From Azophilus sp965214305 (lineage in GTDB: Bacteria > Pseudomonadota > Gammaproteobacteria > Pseudomonadales > Azotimanducaceae): a stretch of DNA of 64,000 bases. Under the pieces are notes generated by a model, which did not search any database, was not told where the DNA came from, and saw only the letters and a list, made by a program, of their open reading frames with translations. Position numbers and translations under genes: made by a program. This document shows positions 28,457 through 37,423 of the stretch, in pieces. Where the stretch lies: NCBI GenBank assembly GCA_965214305.1, contig OZ243949.1:2294001-2358000 (forward strand), read 5' to 3'. Every line of letters begins with the position of its first letter. The first letter of the stretch is position 1.

Positions 28457-29650
28457 ATGCACTCGCTACAAAAATTGGTTCCCCCGCGCCTTGGCCTCTA
28501 CGCCCACTTTCCCTGGTGCGTGAAGAAATGTCCGTACTGCGATTTTAACTCCCATCCGCTGACCGGAGACTTGCAAGAGGACGCCTATATTCGGGCATTG
28601 CAGGAGGAGTTCCAGGCGCTGGCCGACGCTATCGGGCTAGCCCGTCAGTTTGACACGGTGTTTTTCGGAGGCGGCACCCCCAGCCTTTTTTCCGCCCGCG
28701 CACTGGGTGCTTTCATTGCAACCATTGAGCCCCACCTTCGATGCGGCGCGGAAATTACCATGGAAGCCAATCCGGGAGCGGCCGAGCGGGACGATCTGGG
28801 CGCCTACCGCGAAGCCGGTATCAACCGGCTGTCTATCGGTGCCCAATCGTTTTCACCGATGTCGCTAAGGCGGCTCGGACGCATCCACGGTCCCGACGCA
28901 ACGCACGCTTGCGTGGCCGCCGCCCGTCGCGGGGGATTCGACAACATCAATCTGGATCTCATGTACGGCTTGCCCGGCCAAACGCCGGAGCAAGCGCTCG
29001 CCGACTTGGCGGCCGCCCTCGCGCTGTCGCCGGAACACCTGAGCTGGTATCAACTGACCATCGAGCCGAAGACCGAATTTGCCCGCCGTCCGCCCCCCAA
29101 TCTGCCCGACGAAGAGGCGTTATTCGAAACGGAAACGGCGGGACGCGCCCTGCTCGGACAAGCGGGGTTGCAACGCTATGAGATTTCCGCCTACGCGCGA
29201 CCCGGCGCGGCCTGCCAGCACAATCTGGTCTACTGGACGTTTGCGGACTACTTCGGTCTCGGTGCCGGTGCCCACGGCAAATTGGGCGTGGCCAGCGATT
29301 CTGTATTGCGGCTTCCGACGAATCCGGCGGCCGCGGCGAGTCAAACCATGTTGGCGACGGTTCGCACACAAAATCCTCGTCAACCGCGTCTTTATCTGCA
29401 AGACCCCCGCCGCATCGAACAGGTTCGGGTGAGCGCGGCGGAACTGCCGGGGGAGTACATGATGAACGTCCTGCGCCTTGTCGGCGGGGTTGAACAGCGG
29501 TTATTCGAGGCGCGCACGGGCCTGCCTTGGCATGCTGTGGAACCGACTTGGCGGAAAACCACCGCACTTGGCTTGACCGAGCCCGACCGCATTGCCGCCA
29601 CTCCGTTGGGCCTGCGGCATCTCGATACGCTTTTGCAACACTTTCTCTAG
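28457..29650 (+). CDS. hemW: HemW-like radical SAM heme chaperone
   Basis: 397 residues. The Cx3Cx2C motif appears as CVKKCPYCDFNSH near residue 25, followed by FFGGGTPSL, EANPG, GINRLSIGAQSF, DLMYGLPGQT and a C-terminal HemN_C-like domain. HemW proteins bind heme and are thought to deliver it to respiratory enzymes; they are not oxygen-independent coproporphyrinogen oxidases. ATG at 28457 is preferred; the preceding 20 bases look like an F5 left end (CTGCTGCGCACGCCGATGC). The stop TAG is followed by GAGCCC, an F1-like end. Confidence 0.92.
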   Translation: MHSLQKLVPPRLGLYAHFPWCVKKCPYCDFNSHPLTGDLQEDAYIRALQEEFQALADAIGLARQFDTVFFGGGTPSLFSARALGAFIATIEPHLRCGAEITMEANPGAAERDDLGAYREAGINRLSIGAQSFSPMSLRRLGRIHGPDATHACVAAARRGGFDNINLDLMYGLPGQTPEQALADLAAALALSPEHLSWYQLTIEPKTEFARRPPPNLPDEEALFETETAGRALLGQAGLQRYEISAYARPGAACQHNLVYWTFADYFGLGAGAHGKLGVASDSVLRLPTNPAAAASQTMLATVRTQNPRQPRLYLQDPRRIEQVRVSAAELPGEYMMNVLRLVGGVEQRLFEARTGLPWHAVEPTWRKTTALGLTEPDRIAATPLGLRHLDTLLQHFL

Positions 29651-29694
29651 GAGCCCGCATCTCCGGCCACGTCATGCCTTGGCGGTGAGGAAAC

Positions 29695-30345
29695 TCAAAT
29701 TGAGCCGCCGTCGCAACGCCCAAGATGAAATTCAAAAATCTCATGGCCGAGCCGCCGCCCCCGCGCCTCGAATCGGGTTTCGAGGCGTTCGCTTGCGGCC
29801 GCGCCCGCCTGAAGTGCCGGTTCCGCTCTGAGCACCGCGGCAATCCATTGTGCATAGGGAGCCCAGTCCGTCGCGATACTCAAGGTGCCGCCGGGGGCGA
29901 GACGGTTCGCCAGCAGTGCCGTGAATTTCGGTTGAATTAGGCGTCGCTTGTGGTGGCGTTTCTTGGGCCAGGGATCGGGAAACCAAATGTGGATTTCGGC
30001 AAGGCTTGCCGGATGGAAGCCGACATCGAGAAGTTCTTCCGCATCGCCCCGCAGTACGCGAAGATTGGTTAGCCCGCGCCGCTCGATACCGGCGAGCAGC
30101 GCACCGATGCCCGGTTCGTAAATTTCAATACCGATGAGATTGAGATGCGGATGGGTGGTCGCCCAATCGAGCAGTGTTTGGCCCATGCCGAACCCGATTT
30201 CCACGCCGAGGGGCGCGGCGCGATAAAACACCTGGGGCCAGCCACTCGGTTCGGGAGCAACGATATAGGTGCCGGAAAGTGTTTCCAGGGCAAGGCTCTG
30301 GCCCCTTGTCATGCGGCCCCGACGCCGCAAGTAGGTGCGACGCAT
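29695..30345 (-). CDS. trmB: tRNA (guanine-N7)-methyltransferase
   Basis: 216 residues. It makes m7G46 in tRNAs using SAM. The SAM motif is LGVEIGFGMGQTLLDWA; the signature HIWFPDPWPKKRHHKRRLIQ and the C-terminal LSIATDW are present. ATG at 30345 is chosen over a TTG at 30354. Convergent with hemW and downstream of rpoH on the same strand. Confidence 0.94.
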   Translation of the reverse strand: MRRTYLRRRGRMTRGQSLALETLSGTYIVAPEPSGWPQVFYRAAPLGVEIGFGMGQTLLDWATTHPHLNLIGIEIYEPGIGALLAGIERRGLTNLRVLRGDAEELLDVGFHPASLAEIHIWFPDPWPKKRHHKRRLIQPKFTALLANRLAPGGTLSIATDWAPYAQWIAAVLRAEPALQAGAAASERLETRFEARGRRLGHEIFEFHLGRCDGGSI

Positions 30346-30366
30346 CAAGCGCAAGCGCTATGGATT

Positions 30367-31254
30367 TTAGGCCGCCATTGGCTGTGCGGGCTCTGCTTGA
30401 TCGAGAAAGCTGGCCTTGAGTTTTTTCATGGCATTGCGCTCAAGCTGACGGATGCGTTCGGCGGATACCCCGTAACGCTCGGCCAGTTCCGCAAGCGTCG
30501 ATTTGTCCTCGCGCAGCCAGCGTGCGGCGATTATTTCGCGGCTACGCTCGTCCAGCTTGGCGATTGCCGAGTAAAGCAATTCGCCGGATGCCTCGGACCA
30601 TTCATCGGCGGCGACCAATTCCGCCGGGTCGGTGCCGGCCAGCCCTTCAATGGGTAAATAATGTGCTGGCGCATTGCCCTCGTCCTCGCCCGTATCGTAG
30701 CCGTCGAAGGCGAGGTCCATCGCGGCCAGCCGGCCCTCCATGCGCGTCACTTCCTCCGGGGCAACGCCAAGTTCGTTCGCCACCGATTCGGTTTCCTCCT
30801 GGGTGAGCCAGGCGAGCCGCTTTTTGGCACCGCGAAGGTTGAAGAAGAGTTTACGTTGCGCCTTGGTGGTGGCGACCTTGACGATACGCCAGTTGCGCAG
30901 GATGAATTCGTGCATTTCCGCCTTGATCCAATGCACAGCGAAGGACACGAGGCGAACACCGACCTCCGGCTTGAAGCGTTTGACGGCTTTCATCAAGCCA
31001 ACATTGCCTTCCTGGATGAGATCGGCCTGGGGTAGGCCGTAACCTTGATATGTTCTTGCCAGATGCACCACGAAACGCAGGTGGCAAAGTACGAGTTCGC
31101 GGGCGGCCTCAAGGTCATTTTCAAAATAGAAGCGTTCGGCCAGGGCTTTTTCCGCCTCAGCCGACAAGATGGGGAAGGCGCTGACGGTTTGCACATAGCC
31201 GGCAAGGTCGCGCCCCGGCGACAAGCTGCTCATCGACAACAGGTTCGTTGACAT
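30367..31254 (-). CDS. rpoH: RNA polymerase sigma-32 (heat shock)
   Basis: 295 residues. Region 2 shows DLIQEGNVGLMKAVKRF and VSFAVHWIKAEMHEFILRNWRIVK; the RpoH box QRKLFFNLRG directs it to the heat-shock subgroup; region 4 ends with LAELAERYGVSAERIRQLE. AGGAAGATCTT precedes the ATG. A perfect CIRCE element lies 99 bases upstream, so the gene is probably repressed by HrcA in addition to any sigma-32 control at the level of stability. Confidence 0.97.
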   Translation of the reverse strand: MSTNLLSMSSLSPGRDLAGYVQTVSAFPILSAEAEKALAERFYFENDLEAARELVLCHLRFVVHLARTYQGYGLPQADLIQEGNVGLMKAVKRFKPEVGVRLVSFAVHWIKAEMHEFILRNWRIVKVATTKAQRKLFFNLRGAKKRLAWLTQEETESVANELGVAPEEVTRMEGRLAAMDLAFDGYDTGEDEGNAPAHYLPIEGLAGTDPAELVAADEWSEASGELLYSAIAKLDERSREIIAARWLREDKSTLAELAERYGVSAERIRQLERNAMKKLKASFLDQAEPAQPMAA

Positions 31255-31352
31255 AAGATCTTCCTGCTACTCCAATTGCTTCTCTAATCCGCGCCCGCCA
31301 CGACTTACTGGCTGGAACGCGCCCTTGCCGGGAAAGCCTGCGGCAGCGGATT

Positions 31353-31379
31353 TTAGCACTCTCATCTATGGAGTGCTAA
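31353..31379 (-). promoter_or_regulatory. CIRCE element (HrcA operator) upstream of rpoH
   Basis: TTAGCACTC, nine bases, GAGTGCTAA: an exact match to the CIRCE consensus bound by HrcA. The minus-strand -10-like TAAAAT begins inside the arm nearest rpoH, so HrcA binding would block RNA polymerase. It faces rpoH, with about 98 bases of leader before the ATG; no other gene starts nearby on either strand. Confidence 0.93.
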
Positions 31380-31439
31380 TCAACAAAGTGGGGATGCTTT
31401 GGGCAATTTCAAGCCTCTAACCCACAGATCCGGCCAACT

Positions 31440-31537
31440 TGCGGTGCCGGGCACAATCTTCCTGCTTGTACGGGAGGGAAAGGGGGAGTGGAGGAAGGTT
31501 GAAACGACCTGAACGCGCCCCAAGGCAAGCCCGGGGC
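31440..31537. repeat. F2 repeat, partial copy
   Basis: GGGCACAATCTTCCTGCTTG, TACGGGAGGG and GAACGCGCCCCAAGGCAAGC align with the interior and right arm of the F2 copy at 14349-14468. The left arm is missing. It fills the gap between the rpoH regulatory region and the ftsX 3' end. Confidence 0.65.
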
Positions 31538-31597
31538 CGCTCCATTCGCAAGCATGTTGATCAATGCGGTGGTGCTCGCTCCGCCCACCAAAAACCC

Positions 31598-32533
31598 TCA
31601 CAGAATTTGCAGGCTTGCCCGCCGCTGCCGAACGGCGGCGGCGGCGCCAAGAATGCCCAGAACCGCTCCCACGCCGAGCAGCAACCCCAGAAAACGGATA
31701 CCGAACGGCGCCGCAAACGTCATATCGAAGCTGCTCAGCAACCTCGCGAGCGGCGGTTCCAAGACCATGATTCCTCCGCTCAACAACATCGCCGCCGCCA
31801 TCCCGCCGCCAAACCCGTAAAGCAAACCCAGATAGAGGAACGGCCGACGTACCTGGGGGTCGCTGGCGCCAACGAGTTTCATCACCCGGAGTTCCCCAAG
31901 CCGCGCCTCGATGGCTAGGCGTACCGTTGTGGTTGTAACCAGAACCGCACCGAGCCCGAACAACGCAGCGAGTATGGCGCCCACCCGCCGAACGACCTTG
32001 GTGGCATTGGCCACCCGCTCCAGCCAAGTCTTTTCGAATACCACCTCAAGTGTGCCCGGATGTTGCCGCGCTTGTTCGGCGAGCTGCTCCAAGGCCGCAA
32101 AATCGGTTCCCGCAATCGGTACGACCCGCAAAGACGCTGGCAGGGGATTGGATTCCAGCACCTCAATGGCCTCGCCCAAGAGCGCATGGGCGCGAAACTC
32201 GGCCAATGCCTGCTGCTGTGTGACCACCTCGATACGCTTAACATCGGGTTGTTGGCGCAGTGCGGTGGCGAGCACGGCCGGGTTCGCGCCGGGCTCGAAG
32301 TAGACTGAGAGACCCGGGCGATTGTCCCATCGTCCGGTCAGTTCGGATAGGCTCGACTGTACGAGCAGCAGGCCCGCCGGCAACGCCAACGCAATGCCCA
32401 CCAGTAACCACGCCAGCAAGGTTCCGCTCAACCGCTGCGAGACGTAGCGCAGCGATTCCCCGGCCACGCGAACATGGTCCCGCAACCAACGCCACGGATA
32501 GGACGGCCGCGGCCAAGGTGGGCTAGCGCGCAT
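31598..32533 (-). CDS. ftsX: Cell division protein FtsX
   Basis: 311 residues, four predicted membrane segments: one near residues 38-58 (LLAWLLVGIALALPAGLLLV) and three in the C-terminal half, with a periplasmic domain between. It forms the FtsEX complex that controls septal peptidoglycan hydrolases. The ATG lies inside an F5-type sequence (TTGGTGGGATATGCGCGCTA) that also supplies GGTGGG as a weak ribosome-binding site. Follows ftsE after 35 bases, where most relatives overlap. Confidence 0.93.
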   Translation of the reverse strand: MRASPPWPRPSYPWRWLRDHVRVAGESLRYVSQRLSGTLLAWLLVGIALALPAGLLLVQSSLSELTGRWDNRPGLSVYFEPGANPAVLATALRQQPDVKRIEVVTQQQALAEFRAHALLGEAIEVLESNPLPASLRVVPIAGTDFAALEQLAEQARQHPGTLEVVFEKTWLERVANATKVVRRVGAILAALFGLGAVLVTTTTVRLAIEARLGELRVMKLVGASDPQVRRPFLYLGLLYGFGGGMAAAMLLSGGIMVLEPPLARLLSSFDMTFAAPFGIRFLGLLLGVGAVLGILGAAAAVRQRRASLQIL

Positions 32534-32544
32534 ATCCCACCAAG
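32523..32544. repeat. F5 repeat end containing the ftsX start
   Basis: On the minus strand CTTGGTGGGATATGCGCGCT matches the F5 right end at 54415-54434 with one substitution. The ATG (32531-32533) is the ftsX start codon. Confidence 0.55.
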
Positions 32545-32568
32545 CCGCTCATGGCGTTCTCAAATGGC

Positions 32569-33255
32569 TCATGCATTGCCCGGTGTCGGCCTTATGTCCC
32601 GGACAATCAGGCCCCGCGATAATTCAACAATGCGTTGATTCAAGCGGCCAATCAGCGCCATGTCGTGGCTTGCAACAATAACGGTGGTGCCCACCTGGTT
32701 GAATTGCTGGAAGAGCAGCATGATGTCACGCGAGAGTTCCGGGTCGAGATTGCCGGTGGGCTCGTCGGCAATCAGCACGCGGGGCCGAATCACGACCGCC
32801 CGCGCAATCCCCACGCGCTGTTGCTCGCCGGCGGACATTTGCAGCGGCAGCATCGACTCCCGCTCCAACAAACCCACGCGACTCAAAGCCGCCCGCACCC
32901 GCCGGCCGATATCCCGCTCGCGCATGCCGGCCACGCGCAACGGTAACGCAACGTTGTCAAAGACGCTGCGTTGAAGCAACAGGTGATGGTCTTGAAAGAC
33001 GGCGCCAAGACCTTGGCGGTACCAAGCCAAGCCCTTGGCACGAAGATTCCCAAGATTTACGCCGTTGACGAGGATCCGGCCCCGGGTTGGCCAGTCGAGA
33101 CAGAGCAAGAGTTTCAAAAAAGTTGTTTTTCCGGCACCGGAATGGCCGGTAAGGAAGGTCATGGAACCTTCTTCAAAGGCAACGGAAACATCCTGCAGCG
33201 CCTCAAAGCCATCCTCGAAGCGCTTCAGCACGTTATGAAATTCAATTTGCCCCAT
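32569..33255 (-). CDS. ftsE: Cell division ATP-binding protein FtsE
   Basis: 228 residues, an ABC ATPase. Walker A GHSGAGKTTFLKLL, Q-loop VFQDHHLLL, the signature MSAGEQQRVGIARA, Walker B VLIADEPTGNLD and switch His VIVASHDMALI are all intact. It is the cytoplasmic partner of FtsX. ATG at 33255 matches the family start; eight residues could be added upstream. Confidence 0.96.
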   Translation of the reverse strand: MGQIEFHNVLKRFEDGFEALQDVSVAFEEGSMTFLTGHSGAGKTTFLKLLLCLDWPTRGRILVNGVNLGNLRAKGLAWYRQGLGAVFQDHHLLLQRSVFDNVALPLRVAGMRERDIGRRVRAALSRVGLLERESMLPLQMSAGEQQRVGIARAVVIRPRVLIADEPTGNLDPELSRDIMLLFQQFNQVGTTVIVASHDMALIGRLNQRIVELSRGLIVRDIRPTPGNA

Positions 33256-33410
33256 GTTGCTCGCCACAAGAGCAATCACTCACCTTCATCACCTTCCATG
33301 CTGGGCGCCGCCCATGCGGCGGCACTACCCCAACCTATTCCTATTCATGGATGAACTCCCGCTGCGATCGATAGCGGTGCGGGCACCGGGTATGCTCCCG
33401 CCCCGCTCGG

Positions 33411-34373
33411 TTAATCGGGCGCGAGCAACGCATCGACAAAGTCTTCGGCAACAAAGGGCCGCAAATCATCAAGCCCCTCGCCGACACCGATGAAATACAC
33501 CGGAATGGCCTTACCCATTTGGCGTAGCCGTTCGGCAATGGCAAAGAGCACACCGGCCCGGGCGCTGCCGTCGAGCTTGGTGATAATGAACCCGGTAACG
33601 CCCACCGCCGCATCGAATTCCGCCACCTGCCCAAGCGCGTTCTGGCCGCTGCCGGCATCAAGCACCAACAGCACCTGGTGCGGCGCTTGTGCATCAAGAC
33701 GTTCGACCACGCGGCCGATCTTCTTTAATTCTTCCATGAGGTTGGCCTTGGCTTGCAGCCGTCCCGCCGTATCGGCAAGCAACACATCAAAGCTCCTGGC
33801 ACGGGCGGCCTGAACGGCATCGTAGACCACTGAAGCGCTGTCTGCGCCTTGGCTTTGGGCAATGACCGCGGTGCCATTACGCTCGCCCCAAGCCTGCAAC
33901 TGTGCCACCGCCGCCGCCCGGAAGGTGTCGCCCGCCGCCAACAACACGGCATGCCCCTGCGCTTGCAAAAGCTGCGCCATCTTGCCGATTGTGGTGGTTT
34001 TGCCGACGCCGTTGACGCCGACGAACAAAATCACCCAAGGGCGCGCCCGGCCCAGTTCGAACGGCTTTTGCAAGGGCGCCAGCCGTTCTTTGAGCAAACT
34101 CGACAAGGCACGGTGCAGGGCGGCCGTGTTGCTTAGTTCCCGACGTTTTACTTGCTTGGTGAGTGCCGCGATGATCTGTTGGGTGGCATCGACGCCAACA
34201 TCCGTCAACAGCAGCGCGGCTTCCAGTTCCTCCAAAACTCTGTCGTCGATGGCGCGCTCGCCGAGTAGTAAATCGCCAATGCCCGCGGCTAGGCGGTCAC
34301 GGGTTTTGCTCAGGCCGCTTCGCAAACGCCGCCACAGCTTGCTCTCGTTTTTCGGCTTGGTTTCGCTCAACAT
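33411..34373 (-). CDS. ftsY: Signal recognition particle receptor FtsY
   Basis: 320 residues, an SRP-family GTPase that docks ribosomes with SRP to the membrane. G1 GVNGVGKTTTIGKMA, LLAAGDTFRAAAV, DTAGRLQAKANLMEEL, ITKLDGSARAGVLFAI and GVGEGLDDLRPF are present. The acidic N-terminal A domain is very short. First gene of the ftsY-ftsE-ftsX run, divergent from rsmD. Confidence 0.96.
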   Translation of the reverse strand: MLSETKPKNESKLWRRLRSGLSKTRDRLAAGIGDLLLGERAIDDRVLEELEAALLLTDVGVDATQQIIAALTKQVKRRELSNTAALHRALSSLLKERLAPLQKPFELGRARPWVILFVGVNGVGKTTTIGKMAQLLQAQGHAVLLAAGDTFRAAAVAQLQAWGERNGTAVIAQSQGADSASVVYDAVQAARARSFDVLLADTAGRLQAKANLMEELKKIGRVVERLDAQAPHQVLLVLDAGSGQNALGQVAEFDAAVGVTGFIITKLDGSARAGVLFAIAERLRQMGKAIPVYFIGVGEGLDDLRPFVAEDFVDALLAPD

Positions 34374-34421
34374 CGCGCCACTATACAGGTGAGCGATAGT
34401 GGTTCGGTAACCGGGGCTCCG

Positions 34422-35063
34422 ATGTCAAAAAATCAAGTGCGCATCATCGGCGGGCGGTGGAAAGGGCAAAAGCTCAGGCTCCGGGGCAATGCGTCCTTGC
34501 GTCCGACCCTTGGTCGGGTGCGTGAAACCCTATTCAATTGGTTGGCGGCCGAGGTGGCGGATAGCCATTGCCTGGATTTATTCGCCGGCAGTGGCGCGCT
34601 CGGTTTCGAGGCGCTCTCGCGGGGTGCCCGCAGCGCCGTTTTGGTTGACAACAGCCGGGAGGCGGTTGTTGCGCTGCGTCGGAACGCGGAGCGGCTCGGT
34701 ACCGAGAATTGCGTGATACGCCGACAATCGGCGCTGGGTTTTTTGCACGGTGCGACGGCCCAATCCGCGGCCAAGATGCCAACGCCTTCCCCAAAACGGG
34801 CGATCAATCCGTGCGATCTGGTCTTTCTTGACCCACCGTTTGCCTCGAATCTGCTCACGGCATCGCTTGAAGCCCTGCGGGGGAGCGGGCTGTTGCGGGA
34901 AGATACCCTGGTCTATTACGAACTCGAGCGAGGCGGTGCGATCGACTTCAAGGGCTGGACGGTGCTCAAACAGGCCGTCGCCGGTGACGCCCAATTCGGC
35001 CTCCTCACCGCTAGGAGCCTGCATGATCTTACCAACTTGCGGCCGCGGACACCGATGGACTGA
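34422..35063 (+). CDS. rsmD: 16S rRNA m2G966 methyltransferase
   Basis: 213 residues. SAM motif CLDLFAGSGALGFEALSRGA and catalytic LVFLDPPF (D/NPPF) identify RsmD. The ATG at 34422 gives the family start SKNQVRIIGGRWKGQKL; a GTG at 34389 is less likely. The last 15 residues (after LLTA) are encoded by repeat-like DNA, CTAGGAGCCTGCATGATCTT and onward, an F1/F5-like end read through in frame. Confidence 0.93.
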   Translation: MSKNQVRIIGGRWKGQKLRLRGNASLRPTLGRVRETLFNWLAAEVADSHCLDLFAGSGALGFEALSRGARSAVLVDNSREAVVALRRNAERLGTENCVIRRQSALGFLHGATAQSAAKMPTPSPKRAINPCDLVFLDPPFASNLLTASLEALRGSGLLREDTLVYYELERGGAIDFKGWTVLKQAVAGDAQFGLLTARSLHDLTNLRPRTPMD

Positions 35064-35209
35064 ACATTTCTCGCGAATGGAGTACGCCTGCCTGCGAATA
35101 GAGCGCGGCGGCGGAATTTGAAACTGATACAGGACCAAACAAAGCGGCTCCTTGCCTCGTTCCGGGGCTGCCGTTACCATCGCCGCCCTTTTGGGATTCA
35201 GCGCCGCTC

Positions 35210-35683
35210 ATGTCCGTCGTAATCTATCCCGGCTCCTTCAACCCCATCACCAACGGCCATACCGATCTGGTCAAGCGGGCCCTTAACCTATTCGATCATG
35301 TGGTGTTGGCAATCGGCACCTCCGCCCAAAAAGACCCGAAAACACATCTGCACGGCCGCATCGCGCTCTGCAAAACGGTGTTGGCCGAGCACGGCGACCG
35401 AGTTTCTGTCGAGGGATTCAATTCGCTGCTCGTGGACTATGTGCGCAGCAAAAACACCACTTTCATTTTGCGTGGCCTGCGCACGGTGACGGATTTCGAT
35501 TACGAATTCCAAATGGCGGAGATGAATCGGTCGCTGGATGCGGAAATCGAGTATGTTTTTCTGCCAACCTCGAAGGAATGTTCCTTCATCTCATCGACAT
35601 TGGTTCGCGAGATCGCCGCCCTTGGTGGCGACATCAGCAACTTCGTGCATCCTGCGGTGAGCGCGGCATTGGCGCCGCAATAG
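35210..35683 (+). CDS. coaD: Phosphopantetheine adenylyltransferase
   Basis: 157 residues. It transfers AMP to 4'-phosphopantetheine in CoA synthesis. YPGSFNPITNGHTDLVKRAL carries the nucleotidyl-transferase TxGH motif, FILRGLRTVTDFDYEFQMAEMN the substrate site, and KECSFISSTLVREIAALGGD the ATP-binding ISST motif. Follows rsmD as in Pseudomonas; the 146-base gap carries a fragment like F4 (TTTGAAACTGATACAGGACC). Confidence 0.97.
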   Translation: MSVVIYPGSFNPITNGHTDLVKRALNLFDHVVLAIGTSAQKDPKTHLHGRIALCKTVLAEHGDRVSVEGFNSLLVDYVRSKNTTFILRGLRTVTDFDYEFQMAEMNRSLDAEIEYVFLPTSKECSFISSTLVREIAALGGDISNFVHPAVSAALAPQ

Positions 35684-35684
35684 G

Positions 35685-35863
35685 GTTGGTGAGATATCCG
35701 GGCTAGGAGCCTCTGCCTTCGGAAGTCGCGAAAGCGAAAAGCCGCTATCGCCGTCCCGTCAGCCGGTCGATTGAGGCGAATATCGAGCCATATTCAACGA
35801 AATCGAGCGGACGACGGGGCGGATAAGAGCGGCTTTGCAGCCGCGAGTCGCCAAGGCAGGCGC
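35685..35863. repeat. F5 end joined to a complete F1 repeat
   Basis: GTTGGTGAGATATCCGGGCTA (35685-35705, given as the F5 right end) runs directly into TAGGAGCCTCTGCCTTCGG (35704 on), sharing TA. The F1 element ends near 35863 with GCGAGTCGCCAAGGCAGGCGC. From there to radC (35864-36024) a degraded F2-like stretch (GCGATCTTCCTACACGAATTGAGGG) is seen. Confidence 0.7.
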
Positions 35864-36024
35864 GGGTGCCCAGGTTCTTTGCATAGCCGAGGCGCCCGGC
35901 TTGCGTTATGGATGTCTGCGTTTTTCCGGCGCGATCTTCCTACACGAATTGAGGGCTTTGGCGGAACGACGGCGTTGGTGCAACCAAGCAAAATCCACCA
36001 TCTGGACGGGTTGATGAAGTCTCG

Positions 36025-36762
36025 GTGGCACTATGGACGGATATTGGGCGGCTTGGCGTGGCTAGCGGCGTCTATGGCGCGGATGGCGAGGCCCTCCGCA
36101 ATTGGCCATCGTCGGCGCGTCCGAGAGAGCGGCTCTTGGCGGCGGAGTCCGAAGGCATTACAGACGCGGAGTTGCTGGCGGTGTTGCTGCGCACCGGTAC
36201 GCGCGATTACAGCGCCCTGGGCTTAGCGCATCGGCTGTTGTCGAAATACGGCTCGGTGCGCGCTGTACTTGATGCATCGCCACAGATGCTGCTGAAAAAT
36301 GAGGGGCTTGGTCCAACCAAGGTGGCGAGCCTGAAGGCGGTGTTGCCGGTTACCGCCCGCTATGCCGCCAGCGGGCTAATCAACGGCCGGGCGTTCGCCG
36401 GATCCCAGGACGCGGTGCTGTTTCTCACCGCCGAATTCGGCGGCTTGGAACGGGAAGTTTTCGCTTGCCTGTTCCTCGATACCCGGCATCGGCTGCTGCG
36501 GTTCGAAAAGATGTTCCTGGGCTCCGTGGACCGGGCTAACGTGTACCCCCGCGAGATTGCCAAGCGGGCCCTGTACTGCAACGCCGCCGCCGTGATTTTC
36601 GCCCACAATCATCCCTCCGGTATCGCCGAGCCCTCCGTGGCGGATATCGAGCTGACCGAGCGACTCGTCTGCATTCTCAGCGAACTTGATGTGCGGGTCT
36701 TGGATCATCTTGTCATCGGCGCGGAACGTACGGTGTCCATGGCGGAGCGGGGGTTGTTGTAG
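36025..36762 (+). CDS. radC: RadC-family JAB/MPN protein
   Basis: 245 residues as read from a GTG at 36025; a GTG at 36058 is also possible, and neither has a strong Shine-Dalgarno. The N-terminal helix-hairpin-helix (RERLLAAESEGITDAELLAVLLRTG) and the JAB metal site (EVFACLFLDTRHRLL, then FAHNHPSGIAEPSVADIELT) are typical of RadC/YicR. The family is no longer thought to be a classical repair enzyme; its biochemical role is unknown. The gene is complete. Confidence 0.9.
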   Translation: MALWTDIGRLGVASGVYGADGEALRNWPSSARPRERLLAAESEGITDAELLAVLLRTGTRDYSALGLAHRLLSKYGSVRAVLDASPQMLLKNEGLGPTKVASLKAVLPVTARYAASGLINGRAFAGSQDAVLFLTAEFGGLEREVFACLFLDTRHRLLRFEKMFLGSVDRANVYPREIAKRALYCNAAAVIFAHNHPSGIAEPSVADIELTERLVCILSELDVRVLDHLVIGAERTVSMAERGLL

Positions 36763-36763
36763 A

Positions 36764-37423
36764 ATGCCGCCTGATGTTGCCGAACCCGATACCGCGCCGC
36801 TCGAATTTCCAATGACCAACGCCTCCGTGCTCGCTTGCGAGAACAACCTCTCCTTCATGCGCAAGTTGGAAGACGGCCAGTTCAAGCTTCGCAATCGAAT
36901 CATCTGGCACTTTGGCCACGGTCTGCACTGCACACGCCGGTTGTCAGGCCGTTATGAAACAATCAATTGGTGGACAAAAAGCGACGCTTACACTTGGCAT
37001 CTAGATGCCATCCGAGTGCCTTCCAAGTACCCCGGAAAGCGCCATTTCAAAGGGCCGAATGCGGGCAAATTGTCTGGCAACCCCAAAGGCAAGAACCCGA
37101 GCGATGTCTGGATGTTCCCCAATGTTAAGAGCAATCATCCGGAAAAAACGCTGCACCCTTGCCAATTTCCTGTTGAATTGGTTGAACGACTTGTACTTTC
37201 AATGACTAATGTTGGCGATGCGGTATTCGACCCCTATATGGGAGTCGGTTCCGCGGCCATCGCCGCTCTCATGCACGACAGAGTTGCCTACGGTTGCGAT
37301 ATCGTTCCCGAGTATGTTGAGGTTGCCAGGAACCGAGTGGCCGCCTTGGCTGCCGGCACCCTCCGAACTCGCCCGATGGGCAAACCCATCTATGACCCCA
37401 CATTGCCAAACGGCGGTCATTAA
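36764..37423 (+). pseudogene. DNA methyltransferase with internal deletion
   Basis: The 219-residue frame starts like a methyltransferase N-terminus (MTNASVLACENNLSFMRKLEDGQ) and continues at once with FKLRNRIIWHFGHGLHC, which in N4/N6-methyltransferases lies after the catalytic (D/S)PPY motif. That motif is missing, so about 60-100 residues were probably deleted in frame. The SAM-binding motif FDPYMGVGSAAIAALM and YGCDIVPEYVEVARNRV remain near the C-terminus. It directly precedes, and overlaps by one base, a similarly damaged restriction gene. Confidence 0.75.

Noticed and set aside
31380..32027. 215-codon minus-strand frame downstream of ftsX
   Set aside because: It overlaps ftsX in another frame and runs through the F2 repeat; composition is Gly/Arg-rich shadow type.
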